A stretch of 64,000 nucleotides of DNA. Source: Micavibrio sp. (GTDB lineage: Bacteria > Pseudomonadota > Alphaproteobacteria > Micavibrionales > UBA2020). The stretch is taken from positions 372,001 through 436,000 of the forward strand of contig JAPWJZ010000004.1 of the NCBI GenBank assembly GCA_028283745.1. Direction: 5' to 3'. The translations under genes and the position numbers were made by a program. The notes under the pieces were generated by a model, which was not told the origin of the DNA, did no database searches, and saw nothing but the letters and a program-made list of their open reading frames with translations. Positions 46,801 to 54,687 of this stretch are shown here, piece by piece (position 1 is the first letter of the stretch; each line of letters begins with the position of its first letter).

Positions 46801-49800
46801 CTGCCATTGCCAACAAGAGACGTAATCGTGCTCATCCCTGCCGCCAGCGTCAGGTTTTCAATGCCGGAGAAGCCGTCGGGGTTGGTGTTCAGGTCATAAC
46901 CGGTGCCCGTCGCGATGATCACGGTGTCTTTGGTGCCGGAACTGTCGGTAATAACTTCGCTGCCGGTGTAAAGGTAGGTGTCGTTGCCGGCGCCGCCCAT
47001 CAGCGTATCCGTGCCGCCGCCGCCCGCGAGGTAGTTGTCGCCGGTATTGCCGGTAATAACGTTGTCTCCGGTGTTGCCAACGGCGCTAATGTCGCCGGTG
47101 CCCGTCAGGGTCAGGTTTTCAACGTTCGCCGCCAGCGTGTAGTCGGCGGAGGATTTGACAAGGTCGGTACCACCCGACATGCTTTCAACCACGAGGTCGG
47201 TTGCGCTGTCGACAATATAGGTATCGTTGCCAAGGCCGCCTTCCATGCGGTCGTTGCCGGTGCCGCCATCCAGCGTGTCGTTACCGGTGCCACCGATGAG
47301 GCTGTCAGCGCCCGCGCCGCCAGTCAGGGTGGCTGCAACAGTCAGCACCGAAGCATCGATGATGTTATCAAGCGCGTTGCCGGTGCCGAATTTCGCAGCG
47401 CCGGAAAGAACCAGGTTTTCAACATCCGTTCCCGTGCCGGTGGCGGCAAGCGAATAGGAAATGCCGCTCATCACCGTATCAAGGTCGGCACCGCCAATCA
47501 CTTTGTCGGCGGCGTTGTCAACGAAGTACACGTTGTCGCCATCGCCGCCATTCATTGTATCTGCGCCAACGCCGCCATCCAGCGTGTTGTTGCCGCCATT
47601 GCCTGTGAGAACGTTGACGGCGTCGTTGCCCGTGCCGTTCACGTCATCGATACCCGTCAGGGTCAGGTTTTCAAAATTCGCGAGCAGGGTATAGCTGCTG
47701 CCGGTGCTGACGGTGTCGGTGCCGCCATTGGCATCTTCGGACACGACTTCGGAACCATGCAGAATATAGGTATCGTTGCCCTTGCCGCCGATAAGTGTAT
47801 CGAGGCCGCCCGGCAGCGCATCGCTGATGCCGGCGCCATCCAGCGTGTTATTACCGCTGTTGCCAAGGATGATGTTGATACGGTCGTTGCCCGTGCCGTT
47901 GATGGAGGCCGTGCCCATAAGCGTCAGGTTTTCGACGTTGGCGGCCAGCGTGTAGCTTGCGGCCGTCGACTGCACAAGGTCGGCACCCTGGTCTGCGTTT
48001 TCGAAAATATTGTCATCCGCGCTGTCGACGATATAAGTATCATCGCCCAGGCCGCCGGTCAGGCTGTCATTACCGGTGCCGCCATCCAGCGTATCATTGC
48101 CGGAGGAGCTGCTGAGAACGTCGTCGCCCGCGCCGCCATTCAGCGTGTAATTGACGTCTTCGGTGCCTTGAATGTTGTTGGCGCCATTGTTGCCGGTGCC
48201 TTGCGTTGCAGTCAGCCCGATCAGCTCCAGGCTTTCAACGTTAGCGCTTAAGGTATAGTTGGCGGTGGATACAACGGCGTCAGTGCCGCTGTCGGTGGTG
48301 GCGCCTTCGACAATTTTATCGCTGGTATTATCGACATAATAGGTATCGTTGCCGTCGCCGCCGGTCATGACGTCCGCGCCGAGGCCGCCATCCAGAATAT
48401 TGGCGCCTGTATTGCCGGTCAGACTGTTGCTCAGCTCGTTGCCGGTGCCGTTCAAGGGCGCCACGCCGTCCAGGATAAGGTTTTCAAGGCCAGCGCCCAG
48501 CGTGTAGCTGATGGTGCTATGCACGGTGTCGGTGCCGGCGCTGTCAATAATGCTGTCGGCGCTGCTGTCCACAAAATAGGTGTCGTTGCCCGCGCCGCCG
48601 TCCATGCGGTCATCGCCGAGGCCGCCCTGAAGCACGTCGTTGCCGGCAAGGCCGGAAAGGGTATCGTTGCCGTCGCCGCCGTCAATGGTATTGGCGGAAG
48701 CGTTACCGGTGATTTCGTTGGCAAGCGCGTTGCCGGTGCCGGAAGCGACCGAGCCGTCAAGGATAAGGTTTTCGACGTTAGCGGTCAGCGTATAACCGGT
48801 AACGGTTGCATGCACAGTATCAATGCCGCTGGCGGGCGCGCCGGAAACATCCGCGTTTTCAACGACCTGATCGCCCAGGCTATCGACATAATAAACGTCG
48901 TTGCCCGTGCCGCCGGTCATGAGGTCATTGCCCTTGCCGCCGTCGAGTGTATCATCATCCGCACCGCCGTTGAGAGTATCGCTGGCGCCGCCGCCGGTCA
49001 GCGTATCGTTACCAGCATCACCGAAAAGAGTGCTGGAAATTGTGCTGGTGGTGGAAACTGCGCTCATAATATCGTTGCCATCAAAGCCATGGATGCCGAG
49101 CGCGCCGGAAGCGATGATCGTGTCTGCACCTGCGAACAGGGGGGCAGCATCGGTCGAGAAAAAGTCGGACAGATGGCCGGACCCGATGTCGCCGAGCGTG
49201 CCGATAACCTGCTGTGCATCAAGATTAAGGTTGGTAAGAACGACTTTATTACCCGAAACCGCGGGGTCTTCAATGGTAATACCGGTAATGGTGCCGCTAT
49301 CATCAAGGCCCAGATAGTTGCCGGTGAGGGTCACTTTTGCCGCAGCCGTTTCAATAACTTCGCTGCTAATGTGGCCAGCGGAAAAAGCGATTTCATTATC
49401 GCCAAAAGCATAGTCCGCCAAAACGAGGTCTTTGCTGCTGCTATTATACGTATGCACGCTGTCGCCAACGACAACGCTGATGCTGGTAATGCGTGAATCA
49501 GCCGTGAAGTCGGCGATAGAGTTATCATACTTCAGGGTACCGGTGACGGTGAAGCTGCTGTTGTCGTCATCCGTATACGTCATGCTGGTAATGGTCGAAA
49601 TACCGCTGATGCTGCCAAGACCCGAACCTTTAATGTCGAAGGCGGCGCCATTGGCAACGACATGACCGGCGTAATGCGTCGAGGTATTCGTGCTGGCGTT
49701 AATGCCATCATCCGATTCAATCGCGGCCCAGAGGAAGGGGAAGGCATTTGAAATGAACATGTCGGTCGAGGATGTCGCCGTTTGCAGGTCCGTGCCGGTG

Positions 49801-49862
49801 GCGTTCAGGATGTCGGTGGTGTTGCCGGTGGAGGTGACGGTGATTTTTGCTGCTGTGGCCAT
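43812..49862 (-). CDS. Giant RTX calcium-binding repeat protein, 2016 aa
   Basis: No Sec signal. The N-terminal about 260 residues are beta-type and resemble those of the 1045-aa protein (TVTSTGN...DILNA; later PLFAGADTI...GIHGFDGNDIM against ALFTGNDTI...GLHGWHGYAGSDKL). About 18 tandem units follow, each with a nonapeptide block (GGAGNDTYYVD) and a spacer (ANVENLTLTG...GTGN). Several units have a variant TYxLH or TYxYTG block in place of YxVD. The end (NDTFVFHAADLGHGVDVITDF...VVLHSA) fits a type I secretion signal region. It is a probable large secreted or surface adhesin. It lies directly downstream of flgH; a terminator at 50035-50072 separates them. Confidence 0.92.
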   Translation of the reverse strand: MATAAKITVTSTGNTTDILNATGTDLQTATSSTDMFISNAFPFLWAAIESDDGINASTNTSTHYAGHVVANGAAFDIKGSGLGSISGISTITSMTYTDDDNSSFTVTGTLKYDNSIADFTADSRITSISVVVGDSVHTYNSSSKDLVLADYAFGDNEIAFSAGHISSEVIETAAAKVTLTGNYLGLDDSGTITGITIEDPAVSGNKVVLTNLNLDAQQVIGTLGDIGSGHLSDFFSTDAAPLFAGADTIIASGALGIHGFDGNDIMSAVSTTSTISSTLFGDAGNDTLTGGGASDTLNGGADDDTLDGGKGNDLMTGGTGNDVYYVDSLGDQVVENADVSGAPASGIDTVHATVTGYTLTANVENLILDGSVASGTGNALANEITGNASANTIDGGDGNDTLSGLAGNDVLQGGLGDDRMDGGAGNDTYFVDSSADSIIDSAGTDTVHSTISYTLGAGLENLILDGVAPLNGTGNELSNSLTGNTGANILDGGLGADVMTGGDGNDTYYVDNTSDKIVEGATTDSGTDAVVSTANYTLSANVESLELIGLTATQGTGNNGANNIQGTEDVNYTLNGGAGDDVLSSSSGNDTLDGGTGNDSLTGGLGDDTYIVDSADDNIFENADQGADLVQSTAASYTLAANVENLTLMGTASINGTGNDRINIILGNSGNNTLDGAGISDALPGGLDTLIGGKGNDTYILHGSEVVSEDANGGTDTVSTGSSYTLLANFENLTLTGIDDVNGTGNDAVNVLTGNGGNNTLDGGVGADTMNGGDGDNVYFVDNAADKVIGGADLDTVMSGISYSLAATGTGTDVENLVLSGAAKFGTGNALDNIIDASVLTVAATLTGGAGADSLIGGTGNDTLDGGTGNDRMEGGLGNDTYIVDSATDLVVESMSGGTDLVKSSADYTLAANVENLTLTGTGDISAVGNTGDNVITGNTGDNYLAGGGGTDTLMGGAGNDTYLYTGSEVITDSSGTKDTVIIATGTGYDLNTNPDGFSGIENLTLAAGMSTITSLVGNGSVNVLTGNEFDNTLNGQAGADTMVGGDGSDRYFVDNAKDVIIENTGEGLNDAVLSTASYKLSANIESLALLGTAALVGTGNDLDNVITATGAGNHTLDGGAGADTMQGDAGNDTYYVDSLFDVVIDDGGTKDLVVSVVDYTLGADIENLTLSGLASATATGNTGVNIITGNAGNNILDGAGVTGLGNDTLSGGAGNDTYMLHSGTEVLKETSGIDTINLSSYSGSATSWTLATGFENLQLGGTAHYGIGNTAANSIVGTTDDDTLDGKAGADNMNGGDGDDTYYVDNANDAIIDSSGTDTVHSTISFTLAPSLENLFLDGTGAINGTGNDASNTITGNTGNNTLDGGAGDDLLIGGKGNDFYIVDSVNDAVSEFAGEGADTVASSTISLNLVDYAFVENITLLAGGFTATGNSGVNVLTGSTGNDKLFGMDGNDVLVGNDGNDTLDGGLGNDTMTGGAGGDNYYVDAIGDKVIEAAAGGTDTVNSTINYTLGTNVENLNLLGTALVGTGNSTINTLTGNELGNTLDGKAGADNMIGGDGDDTYYVDNTGDTITEVNGGGLDVEYASVSTSIAAFVETLILSGTGNIDADGTGGIETLIGNSGNNTFNGKGGADILIGAKGNDTYYYTGVEHITENVNEGSDTLLATTFQAVDLNNADFTNIENATAYYANRDYTFTGTDGINVLTGNGGNDTLDGGLGNDKLIGGAGNDVYYVDSKSDTITEAANEGIDTVHSTASTFTLGNNVENLVLETGAISGVGNALDNIITGNDAVNTLTGNAGNDTLDGGIGADKLIGGAGNDHYYVDVAGDVITETSSGGHDTVHSTALTYTLGSYVEDIILEGVGNISATGNTLANVMTGNDGDNTLDGGAGDDTLAGGLGVDHLTGGAGNDTFVFHAADLGHGVDVITDFTHTSATAHDVIDIADILSNATDYIDGTSNINDYVHLTGTGGNYTLSIDADGTGAGAAVNIVTFTMSDTAATVDTLISNHDLVVLHSA

Positions 49863-50034
49863 TTGTATTAAATCCTCTTGTCAAAAAATTTTCATAAGGG
49901 AAGACCGGCGCCGTACGGTGTTCTCTCCGTTTGAAACGTGCCGGAACATTGAACGGCGAAAACGGGAATCGCACAAGCGGAAAATGTTTTCTGGCAGCAT
50001 TTACGTTAGGAATTTTTTAACAAATCACTTCCGG
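49863..50034. other. Upstream region of the 2016-aa RTX gene
   Basis: The 172 bp between the terminator of flgH and the RTX start contain a ribosome binding site (AAGAGGA, about 10 bases before the ATG). I found no clear -10/-35 or sigma-54 element. A promoter must lie here if the flgH terminator works. Confidence 0.4.
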
Positions 50035-50072
50035 AAAAAAAGAGTGCCGGCTTTTTTGCAAAAGCCGACACT
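50035..50072 (-). terminator. Terminator of the flgFGAH operon
   Basis: On the minus strand AGTGTCGGCTTTT pairs with AAAAGCCGGCACT (one mismatch) and is followed by CTTTTTTT. It lies 65 bases after the flgH stop and separates the flagellar operon from the RTX gene. Confidence 0.8.
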
Positions 50073-50136
50073 TGATTAAGTAGGGTGGTCAGGGTTAATT
50101 CCGGAATAAGTGTATCGTCGTATGCAGCTCCCGTAA

Positions 50137-50916
50137 TTAGAAGGGGGAGATCGCATCGATCAGCTGGTCGCCGTAGCGGGGCTGCTGGATGTCGCTCATG
50201 GTGCCCTTGCCGCCGTAGGAAATACGGGCTTCGGCCACTTTGTCATACGAGATGGAGTTGGTGTTGAGGATGTCTTCGGGGCGGATGATACCGCGCAGGG
50301 TCAGCTCGCGCAGTTCAAAGTTCACGCGCACTTCCTGCTGGCCTTTAATCACGAAGTTGCCGTTGGGCAGCACCTGCATGACCGTCGCGGCAAGCTTCAG
50401 GCGGATGGTTTCCGTCCGTTTCAGCGTGCCGTCACCGGTGGAGGTGGAGGTGCTGCTGGCGCTGGCAAGGTTTGCGGGGTCAAAGCCGCTCGGCAATACT
50501 TTGCTGACGGTACCTTCAAAGCCGAGGAGGTGCGGCACGCCGGCAGCTTCCTGGCCCGTGCGTGTGCGTTCGGTTTTATTCTTCATGTCGGCTTCGTCAT
50601 CGATCGAGATGGTGACGGTGACAATGTCGCCGACTTTATGCGCGCGCTGGTCCTTGAAGAAGGTCTGGCGCGCGGGCTGCCACAGGGAATTGGGCGCGGT
50701 ATTGCTGATTTCGGCCGGCGGCATGGGCATGGAAACCTGCTGGTAGCCCTTTTGCGCGTTGGGGTTCTGGATGGTGCTGAGCGGCGGTTCCACGCCGATG
50801 CGCGACATGCGGTCGGTAATGCCGGCGCAGCCGGACATGGTGAGCGACAGGGCGATAGATGCCGCGAGCGTTGCTTTTTTAGACAATTCCACCCAATTTT
50901 TGTTCTGTTTTCTCAT
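50137..50916 (-). CDS. flgH: Flagellar L-ring protein FlgH
   Basis: 259 residues. Lipobox MSGC (Cys30) fits an outer-membrane lipoprotein. Conserved segments are DQRAHKVGDIVTVTISIDDEADMKN, GNFVIKGQQEVRVNFELRELTLRGIIRPEDI and NTNSISYDKVAEARISYGGKG. It forms the L-ring around the flagellar rod in the outer membrane. flgI, the P-ring gene usually near flgH, is not in this window. It is the last gene of flgF-flgG-flgA-flgH. Confidence 0.95.
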   Translation of the reverse strand: MRKQNKNWVELSKKATLAASIALSLTMSGCAGITDRMSRIGVEPPLSTIQNPNAQKGYQQVSMPMPPAEISNTAPNSLWQPARQTFFKDQRAHKVGDIVTVTISIDDEADMKNKTERTRTGQEAAGVPHLLGFEGTVSKVLPSGFDPANLASASSTSTSTGDGTLKRTETIRLKLAATVMQVLPNGNFVIKGQQEVRVNFELRELTLRGIIRPEDILNTNSISYDKVAEARISYGGKGTMSDIQQPRYGDQLIDAISPF

Positions 50917-50997
50917 GGTTTAAACTCCATTGAACTTATTCGTTGATTAACCCTGGTATCTTTTATTTTTTGTAGTTTTTTTGCAGTCTTATTCGTT

Positions 50998-51975
50998 TTA
51001 GTTCAGCAATGACATTTCGGCGGGAGCGTTGACGGCGACGGTTTTGGGCCCGGTCACCACGGCATCCAGCGTCTGGTTCGAGGAAATATTGATGACGCGC
51101 AGGCTTTCACCGTCGGCGGCGTTTTCAAGCGCCTTGCCTTGGGTCGTCAGCGTCATGGTCGGGCTTTTCAGCACCATGGTCACAAGGTCGCCCTTTTTGA
51201 TGATGACGGGCAAAACAATATCCACCGTCGTGATCGGCTTCATGGGGCTGACGCTGCGGCGCGGGCTCATGCCCACCAGTTTATGCGCGTCGGTGACGAC
51301 GTTGGGGGAAAGGTCTGCGGTGCGGATGCTGGTGTAGTCAATATCGCCCAGCGAAATCACGTCACCGCTGTGCAGGACGGAGCGCACCACCGGCACATCC
51401 ACCACCGCGAAAATCTTGCCGGCGACGTCCTGCTTGATGACGGGGCGGGCAGCGCCCCTGGGCGCGGAAACGAGGGCGTGGAATTCACCTTTCGCAAGGT
51501 CAATCTTGAGGTTGGACACGTCGAGGTCGGTGGCGGAGCTTTCCGGCAGGTGGAAGGAAAGCGACGGGTCATTCAGCTGCAATTCAAACTTCTGGCCATT
51601 CAGCTGCTCGGTCAGGCCCTTCTTCAGCGCGGCTTCAATGGCGTAATGGTCCACTTCATGCGCATCGCGGCGGATGACGACTTCTTCGGCGTTGGTCTGC
51701 GGGAACCAGCCAAGGTTGAAGGCGTCGGAAATGCGCTTCAGGTCATAGGCGTTCAGGGTCATGGTGTCGCCGTAGGCAGGCGCGGGGGCCAGCACGTGGT
51801 CGGCATCATGCGTGACGCCGTCAAACACGTCGCCAACGGTAATCACGTTACCGGGCAGGGAAACGGAAGCTTTCGGTTCCGCCGCCTGCGCGCTGTTGAC
51901 GATGAAGGCTGTCATGGCAACCGCCATCAGCAGCTTTTTAACGTCCAGCTTCTTGACGATGTCGAGGTCTTTCAT
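50998..51975 (-). CDS. flgA: Flagellar P-ring chaperone FlgA
   Basis: 325 residues. The signal peptide is at about residues 15-31 (LLMAVAMTAFIVNSAQA). The C-terminal SAF/ChapFlgA region carries VVRSVLHSGDVISLGDIDY, MSPRRSVSPMKPI and VVIKKGDLVTMVLKSP. FlgA is a periplasmic chaperone for P-ring assembly. The protein is longer than E. coli FlgA (about 219), with an extended N-terminal half. AAGGGAAGGGAG precedes the start. Confidence 0.92.
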   Translation of the reverse strand: MKDLDIVKKLDVKKLLMAVAMTAFIVNSAQAAEPKASVSLPGNVITVGDVFDGVTHDADHVLAPAPAYGDTMTLNAYDLKRISDAFNLGWFPQTNAEEVVIRRDAHEVDHYAIEAALKKGLTEQLNGQKFELQLNDPSLSFHLPESSATDLDVSNLKIDLAKGEFHALVSAPRGAARPVIKQDVAGKIFAVVDVPVVRSVLHSGDVISLGDIDYTSIRTADLSPNVVTDAHKLVGMSPRRSVSPMKPITTVDIVLPVIIKKGDLVTMVLKSPTMTLTTQGKALENAADGESLRVINISSNQTLDAVVTGPKTVAVNAPAEMSLLN

Positions 51976-52053
51976 TTTAAATCTCCCTTCCCTTATTCAA
52001 GTCCCCTTCCCAAGGGACCGGCCGCTGTGCGACCCGCTATTTTTTCCCGGCCG

Positions 52054-52845
52054 TTATCTCAGCTGCGTGATGGTGGTCAGCATTTCGTCACCGGTCTGGA
52101 TGACCTTGGAGTTCATTTCGTAGGCGCGCTGCGCTGCGATGAGCGAGGTAATTTCCTGCACGATGTTGACGTTGGAGCTTTCAAGCGCGCCCTGTTCCAG
52201 TTCGCCGTAGCCGGGGTCGCCGGGGTTGGCGACGATGGCGGTGCCGGAGGCTTCGGTTTCGAGGTACATGTTGTCGCCGATCGCATCAAGGCCGGCGTCG
52301 TTGGCAAAAATTGCCGTCTGGATCTGGCCGACGTTGGACAGCGTGGTCTGGCCCTGCAGCTTCACCAGCACCTGGCCGGTGGCGTTAATGGTAATATCCA
52401 CCGCGTCGTTCGGAATGGTGATGGCGGGGTTGAGCAGGTAACCTTTCGAGGTGACGATCTGGCCATCCTGGTTGACCTGAAAGGAGCCGTCGCGGGTATA
52501 GGCGGTGTCGCCGTTGCTGGGCAGCGTAATCTGGAAGTAGCCCTGGCCCTTGTTGGCAATATCCAGCTGGTTGCCGGTTTCCTGCAAGGCGCCCTGCTCG
52601 TTAATGCGGTAGACGGAACCCGCCTTCACGCCAAGACCCTGCTGGATACCCGCAGGCACCGTGGTGCCCTGCTCGGACGATTGCGAACCCGGCCGCAGTT
52701 TCGTCTGGTACAGCAAATCCTGGAATTCGGCGCGCTGGCGTTTATAGCCGGTCGTCGTCATGTTGGCGATGTTGTTGGAGATGACGTCGACGTTGAGCTG
52801 CTGGGCGAGCATGCCGGTGGCGCCGATATCGAGGGTAAGTGACAT
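52054..52845 (-). CDS. flgG: Flagellar distal rod protein FlgG
   Basis: 263 residues. The N-terminal ATGMLAQQLNVDVISNNIANMTTTGYKRQRAEFQDLLYQ and C-terminal SSNVNIVQEITSLIAAQRAYEMNSKVIQTGDEML motifs are the standard FlgG rod signatures, and its length is standard (about 260). It builds the distal rod. AAGGAG lies 8 bases upstream of the start. flgA follows. Confidence 0.96.
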   Translation of the reverse strand: MSLTLDIGATGMLAQQLNVDVISNNIANMTTTGYKRQRAEFQDLLYQTKLRPGSQSSEQGTTVPAGIQQGLGVKAGSVYRINEQGALQETGNQLDIANKGQGYFQITLPSNGDTAYTRDGSFQVNQDGQIVTSKGYLLNPAITIPNDAVDITINATGQVLVKLQGQTTLSNVGQIQTAIFANDAGLDAIGDNMYLETEASGTAIVANPGDPGYGELEQGALESSNVNIVQEITSLIAAQRAYEMNSKVIQTGDEMLTTITQLR

Positions 52846-52889
52846 GTCTTGTTCTCCTTAAAATCTTGAGTATTCGAATTCCGGTGTTA

Positions 52890-53618
52890 TTAGCTTTCGA
52901 CCGCGGTCAGTTTCTGAATGGCCCCGCGGATACGGTCATGGTCTGTCATCAGCATATTCTGTGCCGCCTGGAACATGCGCATCAGCTCGACCATGCGGTT
53001 CATTTCCACGACGGGGTTGACGTTGGAGCCTTCAAGCACGCCCTGCTCGACGCGCGTTTCGGCGGCAAGCGGCGTTTCGGCCTGGCCGCCGGCGTCATAG
53101 AGGTTGTTGCCAAGCTTGGTCAAAGCCTGCGGATTATCGAAGGACACGACCTTGACGCGGCCGACGTCGCCGATTTCGGTTGCGACCGTGCCGTCATCCG
53201 CCACGGTGATTTGCTTGGCTTCGGGCGGGATAACCAGCGGGCCGCCGCCTTCCGACATCACGATATTGCCGGTCTTGCTGACCAGCTGGCGGTTGAAGTT
53301 GAGCGAAAAGCCGCCGTCGCGCGTGTAGCGGATGCCGCTGGCGGTCGAAACCGCAAAGTAACCTTCGCCGGCAATCGCCAGATCCAGCGGGTTGTGCGTT
53401 TGCGCAAGGTTGCCGGTGGACAGGTCGCGGTAGGTGGCAAAGTTTTGCGACTGGTGAATGGGCGAGCCGTCCTTCGGGCTGGTGATATAATCATTGAACA
53501 TGACGCCTTGGGTTTTGAAACCCGGCGTGCTCATGTTGGCGATGTTGTTCGACGCAACTTCAATCTGCTGCGAGAGCGCCATCTGCTGTGAAAGGCCGAT
53601 GTAGGAGATATTTTCCAT
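52890..53618 (-). CDS. flgF: Flagellar proximal rod protein FlgF
   Basis: 242 residues. N-terminal ALSQQIEVASNNIANMSTPGFKTQGVMFNDYI and C-terminal EGSNVNPVVEMNRMVELMRMFQAAQNML are the FlgF/FlgG family signatures; the length fits FlgF (about 240-250). It is a proximal rod component and the first gene of the minus-strand operon, under the sigma-54-like promoter at 53733-53748. Confidence 0.95.
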   Translation of the reverse strand: MENISYIGLSQQMALSQQIEVASNNIANMSTPGFKTQGVMFNDYITSPKDGSPIHQSQNFATYRDLSTGNLAQTHNPLDLAIAGEGYFAVSTASGIRYTRDGGFSLNFNRQLVSKTGNIVMSEGGGPLVIPPEAKQITVADDGTVATEIGDVGRVKVVSFDNPQALTKLGNNLYDAGGQAETPLAAETRVEQGVLEGSNVNPVVEMNRMVELMRMFQAAQNMLMTDHDRIRGAIQKLTAVES

Positions 53619-53732
53619 TTGTCAGACCACCTTGTTGTCGCGCCTGTCATCAGGCTTGTTATTTCCGCTACCCCTGCCCGGCCCTTTTTAAGTTCTGGCC
53701 GTAACCGGGATGATTAACCCGCAAACATACAA

Positions 53733-53748
53733 TGCAGAAAGCGTGCCA
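53733..53748 (-). promoter_or_regulatory. Sigma-54 promoter for flgF-flgG-flgA-flgH
   Basis: On the minus strand TGGCACGCTTTCTGCA. It has GG at -24 and GC at -12 with the invariant 10-base spacing, and matches TGGCACG-N4-TTGCA at most positions, with C in place of T before TGC. Transcription would start about 105 bases before flgF. Expected partner is an NtrC-type activator. Confidence 0.7.
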
Positions 53749-53997
53749 GTTTTTATTCGCTATATTTTTCAAATGGTTAAATAGGCGCTTGGCCGGCAGG
53801 AACCGGCGGCACGCATAACGCCGCGCCATGACATAACCCGTGGCGGTGGTATTTTTTTCCGCGCGTTCCTGAACCGGATCTTCAACGCATATAAAATGAA
53901 GCAGCCTTGAAGCCCGCCTGCCATGGCACACGGAGAAGACCGACGCACACCCCCGTGACGCAGGCATGGATAAAATGCTGACAAAGGTTTTAAAGCA

Positions 53998-54013
53998 TGG
54001 CACGATATATGCA
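53998..54013 (+). promoter_or_regulatory. Sigma-54 promoter for fliL-fliM-DUF6468-motE
   Basis: TGGCACGATATATGCA matches the -24/-12 consensus TGGCACGRNNNTTGCA except for one base, with GG and GC at the required 10-base spacing. The predicted start is about 55 bases upstream of fliL. Confidence 0.75.
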
Positions 54014-54078
54014 GGGTTATTCAGGAGTTTAGGGACTGTCCTTGATTTAAGGATTGTCATAGTCTGGATTGGGGAATT

Positions 54079-54687
54079 ATGTCAGACGACAAGAAAACCA
54101 AGAACAAGGACGCCGAGCTGAAGGCGGATGCCGAACTTTCCGCGCTGTCGCCGGACGGCGGGGATGAAGCGCCCTCGAAATTTGGCAAAAAGAAAGTCCT
54201 GCTGCTGGTGTTGATTCCGCTGCTGGTGCTGGCGATTGCGGGCGGCGTTTCGTGGAAGATGGGCTTGCTGGACAGCATCATCGGCAAAAAGAAAGTCGAC
54301 TGCACGCAAGTGACCGAAGCCGACCCCGATTACGCATCCTGCGCAGACGAGCTGGCGAAAGCCGGCGGCGGCGCGGATAAACCCGGCGTCTTCGTCGACG
54401 TGCCGGACATGATCGTCAACCTCAACTCCACTTCCAAGCAGCCGCGCTTCCTTAAAATTTCGCTGTCGGTCGAACTGGAAGACGCAAACGCGCAAAAAGT
54501 GTTCGAAGGCATGCTGCCGCGCGTGATTGACCAGTTCCAGACCTATTTGCGTGAATTACGCCTTGAAGACCTGCGCGGTTCCAGCGGCATGTACCGCATG
54601 AAGATCGAGCTGCTCAGCCGCGTGCGCGCGGCGATGCCCGATTTGAAAGTCCGTGACGTTCTCTTCAAGGAGATCCTCGTCCAATGA
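54079..54687 (+). CDS. fliL: Flagellar basal-body protein FliL
   Basis: 202 residues. A membrane segment lies at about 40-58. The C-terminal FliL domain (VDVPDMIVNLNSTSKQPRFLKISLSVELED...ALRELRLEDLRGSSGMYRMKIELLSRVRAAMP) is preserved. FliL stabilises the stator near the C-ring. A short Asp/Lys-rich N-terminal tail is cytoplasmic. The stop overlaps the fliM start (ATGA). Confidence 0.93.
   Translation: MSDDKKTKNKDAELKADAELSALSPDGGDEAPSKFGKKKVLLLVLIPLLVLAIAGGVSWKMGLLDSIIGKKKVDCTQVTEADPDYASCADELAKAGGGADKPGVFVDVPDMIVNLNSTSKQPRFLKISLSVELEDANAQKVFEGMLPRVIDQFQTYLRELRLEDLRGSSGMYRMKIELLSRVRAAMPDLKVRDVLFKEILVQ

Larger units (their letters stand above)
53619..54078. other. Divergent flagellar control region, 460 bp
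   Basis: No gene is seen. The region holds two sigma-54-type promoters facing outwards, one to flgF and one to fliL, about 250 bp apart. The space between may hold enhancer sites for an NtrC-type activator such as FlbD, but I see no clear repeated motif. Confidence 0.6.

Noticed and set aside
46197-48251. Long plus-strand frame (684 codons) inside the 2016-aa RTX gene
   Set aside because: It is a shadow of the repeat-rich coding strand; the repeats keep stop codons out of the reverse frame.
40510-49862. CRISPR array or tandem DNA repeat
   Set aside because: The periodicity is that of coding RTX protein repeats with varied DNA; no identical direct repeat with unique spacers is seen.
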